A stretch of DNA of 63,451 nt from Nocardiopsis sp. CC223A (GCF_030766825.1 NZ_JASFDV010000034.1:1-63451); one strand, 5' to 3'; counted from the first letter of the stretch, positions 42,685 to 51,999 are shown. Numbers and translations are program-made. The notes: generated by a model from the sequence alone, not told the origin.

Positions 42685-44489
42685 AGCGAACTCTCCTCTC
42701 GTGGCGCCGGGGTCCGGGTCCCCGCGGCCGGGTCCCCTCCGCGGGCACCGTCCGCCACCGCCGGGCCGCCCGGCGGCAGGTCGTCGATCACCGGCAGGGG
42801 CCGGGTCCGGTCGGAGCGCATGTCCGGCAGGCAGGCGATGAGCCCCCGGGTGTAGGGGTGCGTCGCCTCCTCGCGGATGCGCTGGGCGTCGAGGGCCTCG
42901 ACCACCTCGCCATCCTTCATCACCACCACCCGGTCGCAGAACCCCGAGACCAGGGCGATGTCGTGGGAGATGAGGACGATGGCGGCGTCGGTCGCCCGCT
43001 GGGCCCGGCGCAGCACGGCGAGCACCTGCTTCTGCACGGTGACGTCCAGGGCGGTCGTGGGTTCGTCGGCGACGATCAGCCGGGGGCGGCCGGTGAGGGC
43101 CATGCCGATCATGGCGCGCTGGCGCATGCCCCCGGAGAACTGGTGCGGGTAGTCGCCCAGGCGCCGGTGCGGTTCGGCGATCCCGACGGCGTCCAGGCCC
43201 GCCACCGCCCGGTCCCGGGCCCGGGCGCGGCCCATGCCAAGGTGCGTCCGCGACACCTCGGTCAGCTGGCGCCCGATCGTCAGCGCGGGGTTCAGCGAGG
43301 TCAGCGGGTCCTGGAAGACGAAGCCCAGTTCGGTGCCCAGGCGCTTCTTCTGCGCCCGGGTCGGCGGTGCGGCCAGGTCGATGTCGTCGAAGCGGCGGAT
43401 CCGCGCGTTCACGACCGCCGGGGCCTCCAACAGCCCGGCCAGCGCCATGGCGGTCAGCGACTTCCCGGAGCCGGACTCCCCCACGATGCCGACGATCTCG
43501 CCTGGCCGTACGGACAGGCTCACCCCGCGGACGCGTTCCACGAGCCCGCCCGCGCCGTCGGGGAACGCGACCGTCAGGTCGGTGACCTCCGCGAGCGCGG
43601 TCCTGTCCCCGGCCGCCGGGCCGACCGGCGCCGGCCGTGCTCCCGCGCGCGGGAGCACGGCCGCACGGCCCGCCGCCGCCGCACCGCGCAGCCCCTGCCC
43701 GGGGGTGAGCGCTTCGGCGACCATCGTGAAGACCAGGCCGGCGAAGACGATGACCAGACCCGGGCCGATGGCGGCCATGGGGTTGGTGTAGAGGTGCTTG
43801 ATGCCCTCGTCGAGCAGGCGGCCCCAGTCGTATTCGGGGGCCTGGACGCCCAGGCCGAGGAAGGACAGCCCGGCGAAGGCCAGCAGCGTGACGCTCGCGG
43901 ACGCGGACGCCTGGACCAGCAGCGGGTTGGCGATGTTGGGCAGGATGTGGCGGAAAAGGACCCGCAGCGGCCCCGCCCCCGCCACGCGGGCCGCCCGCAC
44001 GTAGTCCTGGTCCGAGACGGAGGAGGCCAGGTTGTAGACGAGCCGGGTCAGGTTGGGGATCCCCGACAGGCCGATGGCGAGCATGGCCCCGGTGGCGGTG
44101 GCCCCCCAGATGACGGTGAAGAACAGCACCAGCAGCAGCCAGGGGAAGGCCAGCAGCATGTCCATGATCCAGACGAGGAACCGGCGCGGGTACCGGGGCA
44201 GGACGGCGGCGGTCAGGCCGACGACCACGCCGCCGACCATCCCGATGGCGGTGGCCCCCGCCGTGAGCAGCAGCGACAGCCGGGCGGCAGTCATGACCCG
44301 GGCGAAGATGTCGCGCCCCAGGTCGTCGGTGCCGAAGAGGTGCTCGCCGCCCGCGGTGGCCCACCGGTCGGCGACGGAGCGCTCCGCGGCGGCCTCCCCC
44401 CAGATCGCGGGGCCGGCGAGGACGAGGAACAGCAGCAGGGCCGCGCCGAGGGAGGCGGCGATGCCCGCGGGGGTGAGGAGTCTCTTCAC
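42681..44489 (-). CDS. Fused peptide ABC permease and ATPase (DppC-DppD)
   Basis: The protein has 602 residues from GTG 44489. Residues 1-275 are a DppC-type permease: FGTDDLGRDIFARVM, about six membrane segments and the EAA loop around RAARVAGAGPLRVLFRHILPN. After an Ala/Pro linker, residues about 305-560 are a DppD ATPase with GESGSGKSLTAMAL, FSGGMRQRAMIGMAL and LIVADEPTTALDVTVQ, and the C-terminal THPYTRGLIACLPD. The fusion fixes one permease and one ATPase in a 1:1 ratio. It is a genuine gene fusion; no frame break is seen. Confidence 0.92.
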   Translation of the reverse strand: MKRLLTPAGIAASLGAALLLFLVLAGPAIWGEAAAERSVADRWATAGGEHLFGTDDLGRDIFARVMTAARLSLLLTAGATAIGMVGGVVVGLTAAVLPRYPRRFLVWIMDMLLAFPWLLLVLFFTVIWGATATGAMLAIGLSGIPNLTRLVYNLASSVSDQDYVRAARVAGAGPLRVLFRHILPNIANPLLVQASASASVTLLAFAGLSFLGLGVQAPEYDWGRLLDEGIKHLYTNPMAAIGPGLVIVFAGLVFTMVAEALTPGQGLRGAAAAGRAAVLPRAGARPAPVGPAAGDRTALAEVTDLTVAFPDGAGGLVERVRGVSLSVRPGEIVGIVGESGSGKSLTAMALAGLLEAPAVVNARIRRFDDIDLAAPPTRAQKKRLGTELGFVFQDPLTSLNPALTIGRQLTEVSRTHLGMGRARARDRAVAGLDAVGIAEPHRRLGDYPHQFSGGMRQRAMIGMALTGRPRLIVADEPTTALDVTVQKQVLAVLRRAQRATDAAIVLISHDIALVSGFCDRVVVMKDGEVVEALDAQRIREEATHPYTRGLIACLPDMRSDRTRPLPVIDDLPPGGPAVADGARGGDPAAGTRTPAPREESSL

Positions 44490-44493
44490 CGAG

Positions 44494-45510
44494 TCACCCT
44501 TCCGAGATCGACGTGCGGGGATCGACGGTGATCAGGATGAGGTCCACGGCGAGGTTCACGGCCAGCACCATCAGGGCGAAGACGAGGACGACGCCCTGGA
44601 TCATCGGGTAGTCCTTGGTCTGCACGGCCGAGATCAGGGTGCCGCCCATCCCGGGGACGGCGAACACCGTCTCGATCACCACGGTCCCGGCGGTGAGCCC
44701 GGACAGCAGCAGGCCGCCGACGGTCAGCGTCGCGGTCACGATGTTGGGGAGCGCGTGCCGGAACAGGACGATCCGCCGGGGCAGCCTCTTGGCCCGTGCG
44801 GTGGCCATGTAGGTGGAGTCGAGGACCTTGACCATCTCGACCTGGACGATGCGGGCCAGGTACGCCATCGGCCCCAGCGCCAGGCCGAGCACCGGCAGCA
44901 CGGCGGAGCCGGGGTCCCCCCAGCCCGCGGGCGGGAGGAGCCCCAGCCACACGCTGAAGACCGCGATGAGGCCGACCGAGATCAGGAAGTCGGGGACGGC
45001 GATGAGCACCCCGAGCCCGCCGGAGACGACCGTGTCGGCGACCCTGCCCCGGGGGGAGCGGGCGACCAGCGCGGCCGCCATGCCCAGGGGCAGGGCCCCG
45101 GCGAGCGCCACCGCGAAGCCGAGCGCCGCCAGGGCCAGGGTGGTGGGGAACCGGGAGGCGATCACTTCCGCGACGTCCTGCCGGGTCTGGATGGAGGTTC
45201 CCAGATCGCCCCGGAGGAGCCCGGAGACGTAGTCGGTGAACTGCTCCCGCAGGGGCGCGTCCAGTCCGAGGTCGGCCCTGGTGTTCTCGACGAGCGTCAC
45301 CGGGGCCGTGGGGCCCAGGGCCGCGCGTACGGGGTCGCCGGGCACCAGGTGCACCACGAAGAAGCTCGCCAGGACGACGATCAGCAGCGAGGCGACCAGG
45401 CGGCCGGTCCTGCGCAGCGCGAAGGACGCGCGGGGTGAGAGCCGGCCGGTCCACCGTACGGGGGCGGGCGCGGGGCCGGCCGGTCGGGGCGATCTGGGAA
45501 GGGTCGTCAT
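44494..45510 (-). CDS. Peptide ABC transporter permease (DppB-like)
   Basis: The protein has 338 residues from ATG 45510. It has six hydrophobic segments, the N-terminal ASFFVVHLVPGDPVRAALGP typical of DppB, and the EAA loop in TARAKRLPRRIVLFRHALPN. It is the second channel subunit for the importer. The gene lies 5 bp after the binding-protein stop and 4 bp before the fused permease-ATPase. Confidence 0.92.
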   Translation of the reverse strand: MTTLPRSPRPAGPAPAPVRWTGRLSPRASFALRRTGRLVASLLIVVLASFFVVHLVPGDPVRAALGPTAPVTLVENTRADLGLDAPLREQFTDYVSGLLRGDLGTSIQTRQDVAEVIASRFPTTLALAALGFAVALAGALPLGMAAALVARSPRGRVADTVVSGGLGVLIAVPDFLISVGLIAVFSVWLGLLPPAGWGDPGSAVLPVLGLALGPMAYLARIVQVEMVKVLDSTYMATARAKRLPRRIVLFRHALPNIVTATLTVGGLLLSGLTAGTVVIETVFAVPGMGGTLISAVQTKDYPMIQGVVLVFALMVLAVNLAVDLILITVDPRTSISEG

Positions 45511-45515
45511 GGGAC

Positions 45516-47102
45516 CTACTCGGTCATCCGGATGGAGGGCGCCTGGATGTAGGAGGTCTCCTCGAACACCGCGCCGTTCATGAAGGTGGGCAGGAGGGTG
45601 CCGGACACCGGGAAGGTGTGGAAGTCCTCCACCAGGATCCGTTCGGCGTCCTCCCAGTGGCCGCAGGCCTGGTCCGGAGCCGCGGTGAAGGCCCGTGCGG
45701 CGGCCTCGTCGTACTCGGCGCTGTCGGTGGCCATGAAGTTCAGGCCGCCCTCGTCGGGGGTGGCGCCGCCGTAGAAGGCGTGCTGGATGGTGGGGCCGCC
45801 CGAGGAGATCTGGATCCACCCGGTGTCCCAGTCGAAGGTCTCGTAGAGGTACTCCGACCAGCCCGCCCCGTCCATGGCCCGTAGTTCGGTCTCGACGCCG
45901 ATCTCCAGCCAGTACTCGCGCAGCAGCTCCGCGGCGGGGGCGTGCGTCTCGCTGCCCGCGTCGTAGATGAAGGAGATCGTCAGCGGCTCGCCGTCGCGGT
46001 GGCGCATGCCGTCGGAGCCCGCCTCCCAGCCCGCCTCGTCGAGCAGCTCGCCGGCCCGGGCCGGGTCGAAGCCGGGGGTGTCCCAGACCGGGCCGTCCTC
46101 GGGGACACAGAGGTAGGGCGACTCGGTGATGAGGGAGTCCAGGGCGACCGGGTGGCCGCCGGTGACGACCTCCGCGGCCTCCTCGTGGTCGAAGCCGAGC
46201 ACCAGGGCCTCGCGCACCAGCGGGTCGTGGGTGGGGCGTTCGGGCCGTTCGTTGAAGAGCATCTGGCCGATGGGGTTGACGATGCCGGTGTAGTCGTACC
46301 CGGCGGTCTCCACGCGGGCCCGGTCGGAGCCGACGATCCGCGCCGCGTTGAGCTCGCCGGAGAGCAGCAGGTTCGCCCGTGTGGACTCGTCGGTGACGAC
46401 CCGGACCTCCAGTCCCGCGGGGACGCCCTCGGTCTGCGAGGTCAGCCCGTCGGGACCCCAGTCGTAGTCGTCCCGGGTGGTGTAGACGAGGGTGTCGGGC
46501 CGCATCTCGGTGAGCGCGTAGAGGCCGGTGCCGTTGGAGACGCCCTGGAGGCTGTCGGGGTCGTCCAGCCCCGCGGCGCAGACCATCTCCACGGTTCCGA
46601 TCTTGCTGACCAGGAAGGGGTCGGGTGTGGGGGAGGTGACCTCCAGGGTGAGCCCCTCGCCCGTCGCCTCCAGCCCGGCGGCGACCAGCGAGTCCGTGTG
46701 GACCGAGGTGTTGTCCGGGTCGGCGTGGTAGTCGAGGTTCGCGGCGGCCACCCCCGCGTCGAACTCCGTGCCGTCGTGGCAGGTCACGCCCGGCTTGAGC
46801 GCGAAGGAGGCCGAGAGCCCGTCGTCGCTCGCCTGCCACGATTCGGCCAGCCAGGGCCGGGCCTCGCCGTCCTCGCCCGTGTAGATGAGGGATTCGTAGG
46901 CGTAGACCATGGCCTGGCGCTCCTGGGGCTGGGCGCCGGTCATGGGGGCGGTGTCGTTCACCTCCCCGGTCACCGCGGCGGTGAAGATCCCCCCGGAGGC
47001 GAGACCCGGGTCCTCCCCGTCGGCGGAGCCCCCGCAGGCGGTGAGACAGAGGACCCCGACGCCCAGGAGGGCGGTGGATCGGGTGATGTCGCTGGTACGC
47101 AT
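45516..47102 (-). CDS. Extracellular solute-binding lipoprotein, family 5
   Basis: This 528-residue protein has a lipobox CLTAC (Cys about residue 23). Family 5 marks are YAYESLIYTGEDGEARPWLAESW, FALKPGVTCHDGTEFDA and the late LREYWLEIGVETEL, characteristic of dipeptide, oligopeptide and nickel receptors. It captures the substrate for the three transporter proteins encoded after it. Pathway context suggests an acyl amino acid, hydantoin or pyroglutamyl-like ligand rather than plain peptide. Confidence 0.92.
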   Translation of the reverse strand: MRTSDITRSTALLGVGVLCLTACGGSADGEDPGLASGGIFTAAVTGEVNDTAPMTGAQPQERQAMVYAYESLIYTGEDGEARPWLAESWQASDDGLSASFALKPGVTCHDGTEFDAGVAAANLDYHADPDNTSVHTDSLVAAGLEATGEGLTLEVTSPTPDPFLVSKIGTVEMVCAAGLDDPDSLQGVSNGTGLYALTEMRPDTLVYTTRDDYDWGPDGLTSQTEGVPAGLEVRVVTDESTRANLLLSGELNAARIVGSDRARVETAGYDYTGIVNPIGQMLFNERPERPTHDPLVREALVLGFDHEEAAEVVTGGHPVALDSLITESPYLCVPEDGPVWDTPGFDPARAGELLDEAGWEAGSDGMRHRDGEPLTISFIYDAGSETHAPAAELLREYWLEIGVETELRAMDGAGWSEYLYETFDWDTGWIQISSGGPTIQHAFYGGATPDEGGLNFMATDSAEYDEAAARAFTAAPDQACGHWEDAERILVEDFHTFPVSGTLLPTFMNGAVFEETSYIQAPSIRMTE

Positions 47103-47173
47103 GACCTGTGCCTTCTCTTCAAGTGTTCCAAGGTGTGATTCCGGCGGAGCGGGCGGTACGGTTCAGCGGGTCC

Positions 47174-48778
47174 CTATGAGTCCGTGGTCGGTGGCGAGTC
47201 CCGGGAACCGAACCCGGCCAGCGGCCCGGCGGCCTTGACCGAGACCCGCAGCGCCTGCTGGGTGCTGTAGGAGACGGGGGTCTCGACGATGTCGACGACC
47301 TCCACCCTCAGCGGGTCGGCGCCCGCCTCGATGGCGCGTTCGACGGCGGTCCGGGAGGCCTTGGCGACGGCCTCGTCGCGCTCTTCGTAGGTGCCGATCT
47401 CCTGGGCCCGGCCGCCCGCCAGCGACATGGCGGCGCCGACCGCGTTGGCCACGTCGCCGTGTGCGGGGCGCAGGACGGTCCCGGCACCGGGGAGGTCGTC
47501 GGGGACCAGGAACCCGCCCCCGCCGACGACGACGAGCGGCAGGTCCGCCTTCCCGTGCGAGAGCCGTTCCACGGACTCCTGGAGCCACTCGTGGGCCCGG
47601 TCCAGGGCCTTCTCCAGGGCGGCTCCGGTGCCCTGGTCGACGCGGACGGCCCAGTCTGCGGCGACGCCCCCGGCGTGGACGGCGGCGTCGGTGAGGGTGG
47701 CGGTGTCCCCGCCGAAGGCGAGGGCGAGGGTGTGCAGCCGGTGCCCGACGGAGTCGGGGCCCAGCCGCCCCGTGTCGGGGTCCACGCGGGTACCGCCGCC
47801 GACACCGATGCTGAGGATGTCCGGCATGCGGAAGTTGGTGCGCACGCCCCCGATCTCGCGCGGCAGGGTCGACTCGCGCGGGAACCCGCCGACGACCACG
47901 CCCAGGTCGCTGGTGGTGCCGCCGACGTCGACGACGATGGCGTTCTCCGCCCCGGAGAGGAAGGCGGCCCCGCGGATGGAGTTCGCCGGGCCCGAGCCGA
48001 TGGTGAGCACCGGGTGGCGCGCCGCGAAGTCCAGGGCCATGAGCGTGCCGTCGTTCTGGGCGAAGTACACGGCGGCGTCGGTGAGCCCCTCCTCCCGCAC
48101 CACGGTCCGCAGCGCGTCCGTCACCGTCCGGGCGATCCCGTGCAGGGAGGCGTTGAGCACGGTCGCGTTCTCCCGTTCGAGCAGGCCGACGGTGCCGATG
48201 TCCCGGCTCAGCGAGACGGGGAGGTCCCGGCCCAGGCGGGCGCGGACGATCTCCTCGACCTGCGCCTCCTGCTCCGGGAAGGAGGGACTGAAGATCCCGC
48301 AGATCGCGACGGCGTCCACCGGCCCTTCGAGGCCGTCCAGGAAGTCCTCGACGGCACGCGGGTCGAGTCCGGAGATGGGCGTCCCGTCGACCATGTGCCC
48401 GCCGGGGAGCACGGCCGCACCCGCCAGGACGCCGTCCCTGAGGTCCTGCGGCCACCCGGTCAACGGGGGGAAGCCGGTGGCGGCCGGTGCGCCCAGGCGC
48501 AGCACGGCCACGCGGCCCAGCCCACGGCGGCCCACGATGGCGTTGGTGGCGTGGGTGGTGCCCATCATGACGCGGCGGACGTCGGTGCGGCGCACGCCCA
48601 GGTCCTCCAGCACCGCGGCGATCGCCGCGCGGATACCGCCGGTGACGTCCTCCGTGGTCGGCTGCTTGGTGCGGGCGACCACGGTGTCGGAGGAGTCCAG
48701 GACGACGGCGTCGGTGTTGGTGCCGCCGACGTCGACGCCGAGGGAGAGGCCGCCCGGGGGCGGGGCTGTGGCGCTCAC
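47174..48778 (-). CDS. hyuA: Hydantoinase/oxoprolinase family protein (HyuA-type)
   Basis: The protein has 534 residues from GTG 48778, overlapping the DUF917 stop. The ASKHA ATPase start LSLGVDVGGTNTDAVV, MMGTTHATNAIVGR, the central VDVGGTTSDLGVVVGG and VGGGGFLVPDDLPG are all present. It is shorter than full HyuA/oxoprolinase A subunits, as in the class that pairs with DUF917. ATP-dependent opening of a cyclic amide such as a hydantoin or 5-oxoproline is the family reaction. No HyuB partner is in the window. Confidence 0.88.
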   Translation of the reverse strand: MSATAPPPGGLSLGVDVGGTNTDAVVLDSSDTVVARTKQPTTEDVTGGIRAAIAAVLEDLGVRRTDVRRVMMGTTHATNAIVGRRGLGRVAVLRLGAPAATGFPPLTGWPQDLRDGVLAGAAVLPGGHMVDGTPISGLDPRAVEDFLDGLEGPVDAVAICGIFSPSFPEQEAQVEEIVRARLGRDLPVSLSRDIGTVGLLERENATVLNASLHGIARTVTDALRTVVREEGLTDAAVYFAQNDGTLMALDFAARHPVLTIGSGPANSIRGAAFLSGAENAIVVDVGGTTSDLGVVVGGFPRESTLPREIGGVRTNFRMPDILSIGVGGGTRVDPDTGRLGPDSVGHRLHTLALAFGGDTATLTDAAVHAGGVAADWAVRVDQGTGAALEKALDRAHEWLQESVERLSHGKADLPLVVVGGGGFLVPDDLPGAGTVLRPAHGDVANAVGAAMSLAGGRAQEIGTYEERDEAVAKASRTAVERAIEAGADPLRVEVVDIVETPVSYSTQQALRVSVKAAGPLAGFGSRDSPPTTDS

Positions 48779-49896
48779 GCGGTGGCTCCCGAGGTGGTCG
48801 GTGCGGCGCCCCGCCCCGCCGGCACCGGGGGGAAGCGCCCGGCGTCGAACGGCACGTAGGCGATGTCGTACCCGAAGGCCTGCGGGCCGGCGATCTCGAT
48901 CCCGCGCTCGGTGCGCCAGAGGGGGTCGCAGGCCCAGGCCAGGACGCTGACGCGCTGGCCGAAGCGCAGGAGTTCGGTGGAGATGGCGTGACCGGTCTCG
49001 CTGTCCACCAGGGTGACCAGGTCGGGCACGCTGACCAGGACCTCTCCGTCCTCCAGGACGACCAGGTTCTCGTTCTGCAACTCCACGCGCAGCAGCCGGT
49101 CCCGCTCCGGCCCGGTCCCGGCGATCGTGACCGAGCCGCGGACGAAGCCCCCTTCGGTGCGACGTGCGACGTCCACGACCTTTCCGCTGACCAGCACCGC
49201 CGCGTCCAGGGTCCGGGCGAGCGCGGACACCGGCTCCTGCGCGCCGAGCAGGGCGTGGCCGACCTCGATGGCCCGGCTGACCGTGCCCTGGATGACGGCG
49301 CCGGGGACGTCCCCGGCGTCGAGCAGGGAGGCGCCCAGGCACAGCGAGCCGCCGGCGACGGAGAAGGCGCGGACGTGGCGCTCCAGCCAGGTGGCGTCGA
49401 CGGTCCGCATCACCGTGACGTTGCCGACCACGTCCGAGAGCACCGTGAGGTTGCGCGGTACGCCCGCCACGTTCATGGCCACCATCGTGGCCTCGGGGAA
49501 CGCCCGGCCCATGCCGTCGGCGTCGAGCACGTCGAGCCCCAGCTGGGCGGCCCAGCCGACCGGCCCCACGCCGTTGCTGCCGCCGATCTCGGTGGCCATC
49601 ACCACGGTGATCGGGCGGCCCGCGGCCCGCTCGGCCTCGCGGAGCAGGGTCTCGGGCTGCTCCGCGGAGGGGAGCATCTCGATCCCCACGGTCGGCGCAC
49701 CGATGCCGGCCATCACGATGACCGTGTCGTCCTCGGTCAGGTCCTCGACCGGGCGGAGCCGCACGGGACCGTGTTCGTCCAGCGCGGCCGCGACGCCGAT
49801 CTGCGAGGTGGTGACGGCGCCACCGCCTCCGGTTCCGAAGATGGCGGCGCCCGCTGCCAGGGCCGCGACATCGTCGGAGGTTATGTCTCTCGTCAT
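48775..49896 (-). CDS. DUF917-family protein
   Basis: This 373-residue protein matches DUF917: IFGTGGGGAVTTSQIG at the start, VMAGIGAPTVGIEML, VVMATEIGGSNGVGPVGWAAQLGLDVLDADGMGRAFPE in blocks, and GHAISTELLRFGQRVSVLAW. The family is almost always encoded beside HyuA-type genes and likely forms a complex with them; the reaction is not established. It is the first gene of the operon. A promoter (49903-49930) places the transcription start at or near the ATG. Confidence 0.9.
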   Translation of the reverse strand: MTRDITSDDVAALAAGAAIFGTGGGGAVTTSQIGVAAALDEHGPVRLRPVEDLTEDDTVIVMAGIGAPTVGIEMLPSAEQPETLLREAERAAGRPITVVMATEIGGSNGVGPVGWAAQLGLDVLDADGMGRAFPEATMVAMNVAGVPRNLTVLSDVVGNVTVMRTVDATWLERHVRAFSVAGGSLCLGASLLDAGDVPGAVIQGTVSRAIEVGHALLGAQEPVSALARTLDAAVLVSGKVVDVARRTEGGFVRGSVTIAGTGPERDRLLRVELQNENLVVLEDGEVLVSVPDLVTLVDSETGHAISTELLRFGQRVSVLAWACDPLWRTERGIEIAGPQAFGYDIAYVPFDAGRFPPVPAGRGAAPTTSGATA

Positions 49897-49902
49897 GCGT
49901 CG

Positions 49903-49930
49903 AGCCTAGGCAGTACCCGTACAAAGACAA
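49903..49930 (-). promoter_or_regulatory. Promoter of the DUF917/HyuA operon
   Basis: On the reverse strand TTGTCT (49930-49925) and TAGGCT (49908-49903) are 16 bases apart, and the ATG at 49896 follows six bases after the -10. This predicts a leaderless transcript. The palindrome ACAA-TG-TTGT lies next to the -35. Confidence 0.6.
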
Positions 49931-49932
49931 TG

Positions 49933-49968
49933 TTGTTTCAGCATAGGGAACTCGCGTAATTTGTTCCC
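49933..49968 (+). promoter_or_regulatory. Leaderless promoter and operator of the PucR gene
   Basis: TTGTTT (49933-49938) and TAATTT (49957-49962) are 18 bases apart, and ATG 49969 follows six bases later. GGGAAC (49946-49951) and GTTCCC (49963-49968) are exact inverted arms around the -10. PucR itself may bind here to control both divergent transcripts. Confidence 0.6.
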
Positions 49969-51477
49969 ATGGCACAGATCGACATCGAGCACGTCCTCCA
50001 ACAATCGGCACGGCTGGGGGTCGACCTCGTGGCGGGGCCGAGCACGGGGTGCCGGATCTCCCGCGTGGAGATCGCCGACATCGGTTCCCTGGACTCCCTC
50101 TCCGCCGGGACCCTGGTGATCGCCGACGTGTCCGCCCTGCCGTCGGCGTACCGCATCGACATCGCCATCCGGCAGGCCAGCGCCCGGCGGCTGGGCGGCC
50201 TCGTCCTCCCCGTGGCGTCGCCCATCGCCCTGACCTCGCGGGACCTCGCCGAACGCGGCGGGGTCCCCGTGCTCCAGGCCCCCGGCCGCAAGGCGTCCGA
50301 CCTGGCCGTGGCCATCGACCGCATGGTCAACGACCAGGCCTCCGACGTGCTGACGCGGGCGCGCTTCGCGCTGGAGAAAGCGCGCGAGGCCGCCGGGGGC
50401 ACCGCGCCCGACACGGTGGACGCGGTGCTCGCCGCGACCGGCGAGGCCCTCGGCGGGAAGGTCCGGTTGGAGACGGACCCGCAGGTCGGATGGGCCGAGG
50501 AGGCCGCCGTGTTCATCGGCGAGGTGCCGCGCGGCAGGCTGGTCTTCGAGCCCGCCGGACAGGACGGCCACGCGGGGGACGACGCCGCCGGACTGGCTCT
50601 GCCCGGTATCGCCGCGGTGGTCTCCAAAGTGCTGCTCCGGGAGGTGCAGCACCGTTTCGCCCCCCGGCAGACCTCCGCCGAGCTCCTGGCCCAGCTCGTG
50701 GTGGCCGAGTCCTCCCGGGTGGACTCCCTGGCCGACCAGGCCTACCGGCTCGGCTTCCCCCTGCAGCTCTCGCACGTGGCGGCCTGGCTGGAGTTCACCG
50801 ACCCCGGCGACGCCGACCACCACCCGCCGCGCGCCCTGCAATCGGCCCTCGAACTCCACGCCTTCGAGCTGTTCGAGAACCGCGACGAGCTCTGGCACAT
50901 CGCCTTCATCCGCGACGACGCCCTGATCGTCTCCTCCGAGCGCCCCGGCAGGGGCGACCACCAGCGCAGACTCCGGGAGGTGGCCGCCGACATCGCCGAC
51001 CACGCCCAGACCCTGGCCGGCGGCCGCTGGGAGTCGACCGTCGGCATGGGGACCCCGCAGGTGGGCGCCACCGGGCTGCGCCAGTCCGCGGCCGAGGCGA
51101 GGATCGCCGCCGAGACGGCCGTCGCCTCCGGCCGGATCGGCCACATCGTGGCCACCGACGTCACCGGCCTGCGGCGGGTCCTCCTGGACTTCTACGCCTC
51201 CCCCACCAGCCGCAAACTGCTGGAGGACCTGCTGCGCCCGCTGGACTCCGACGACCCCCAAAAAACAGCGACGGCGGTCCGGACACTGCTGGCCTACCTG
51301 AGCAACCGCAACTCCCCCGCCAAGGCCGCCCGGGAGCTGCTGCTGCACCCCAACGCGGTCACCTACCGGATGCGCAAGATCGAGAAGGCCCTCCAGCTGG
51401 ACCTGGACGATCCCGACACCCGGTTCGCCGTGGAACTCGCCTGCCGCGTGCGCCTGCTCAGCGCCGAGACCCGCTGA
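49969..51477 (+). CDS. PucR-family regulator of the HyuA operon
   Basis: This 502-residue protein has an N-terminal PucR sensing domain (LVAGPSTGCRISRVEIAD; ASARRLGGLVLPV), a GGDEF-like central region (AAWLEFTDPGDADHH) and a C-terminal PucR helix-turn-helix (LSNRNSPAKAARELLLHPNAVTYRMRKIEKALQL in blocks). The family includes activators of purine, allantoin and hydantoin use. Divergent from the nine-gene block, with symmetric arms at its own promoter, it is the likely local regulator. Confidence 0.9.
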   Translation: MAQIDIEHVLQQSARLGVDLVAGPSTGCRISRVEIADIGSLDSLSAGTLVIADVSALPSAYRIDIAIRQASARRLGGLVLPVASPIALTSRDLAERGGVPVLQAPGRKASDLAVAIDRMVNDQASDVLTRARFALEKAREAAGGTAPDTVDAVLAATGEALGGKVRLETDPQVGWAEEAAVFIGEVPRGRLVFEPAGQDGHAGDDAAGLALPGIAAVVSKVLLREVQHRFAPRQTSAELLAQLVVAESSRVDSLADQAYRLGFPLQLSHVAAWLEFTDPGDADHHPPRALQSALELHAFELFENRDELWHIAFIRDDALIVSSERPGRGDHQRRLREVAADIADHAQTLAGGRWESTVGMGTPQVGATGLRQSAAEARIAAETAVASGRIGHIVATDVTGLRRVLLDFYASPTSRKLLEDLLRPLDSDDPQKTATAVRTLLAYLSNRNSPAKAARELLLHPNAVTYRMRKIEKALQLDLDDPDTRFAVELACRVRLLSAETR

Positions 51478-51923
51478 AACGGACCCCGACGCACACCCGG
51501 AAAGCGACGAGGCCAACCCCCGAGCGGCGCCAAGGGAGTCCATGTCGGCCCAGGTCACAGAGGGCGCGCTCCCCATCGGCACCGGGGTCACGTGCTCTGG
51601 CACGCGAAAGGCCGCCGCCGGAGCCCCCGAGGACATACGGACCCGCGCGGATCCCCCGGGCCGGTCCCGCGGTCCGAGCCGTCGAGCACCCGGCGCGCCC
51701 CCGGGTCCACGCGGTGCCGCCGATCGCGAGACGCCGCGCCCCGGCCACCGGCGACAACGACCCGTTCAAGGAGTAGCAAGAAGATCCACGCGTATCGAAC
51801 CGGACCACGCGTACGTGTGCGGCGTCTTCGACGCCCCACAACTCGGCCCCGGCCGAGAACGGGGGCGGTACCCACACGGGACGGCTCCAGAGCCCCACCC
51901 GGTGGAACGGCATCGACGGGGCA
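51478..51923. other. Non-coding gap at the island boundary
   Basis: No frame in this 446-bp stretch has a credible start, composition and domain. It separates the PucR stop from the tRNA-Arg 3' half. The 5' half of that tRNA is not present here in recognisable form, so the gap probably includes an old recombination junction. Confidence 0.5.
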
Positions 51924-51970
51924 CCGGACTTCTCATCCGATGGCCGCAGGTTCGAATCCTGCCGGGTGCG
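51924..51970 (+). pseudogene. 3' half of tRNA-Arg(TCT), probable attachment site
   Basis: The anticodon arm CCGGA-CTTCTCA-TCCGA (anticodon TCT at 51931-51933), variable TGGCC, T-arm GCAGG-TTCGAAT-CCTGC and acceptor strand CGGGTGC-G match the 3' half of actinobacterial tRNA-Arg(TCT). The matching 5' acceptor and D-arm are degenerate, and position 37 is C rather than a purine. A 3' half left alone is the usual footprint of site-specific integration into a tRNA gene. I read it as an att half-site, not a working tRNA. Confidence 0.65.
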
Positions 51971-51999
51971 CCCCAAAACACCAGTTCAAAGGGGCCCAC

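Noticed and set aside
47174..50011. A 945-residue HyuA-DUF917 fusion frame on the reverse strand
   Set aside because: The upstream half is an out-of-frame shadow of the DUF917 gene; the true HyuA start is GTG 48778 with a GTGA overlap.
51892..51970. Complete tRNA-Arg gene
   Set aside because: The 5' acceptor pairs only in part and no D-arm with GCTC/GAGC form can be drawn, so only the 3' half is supported.
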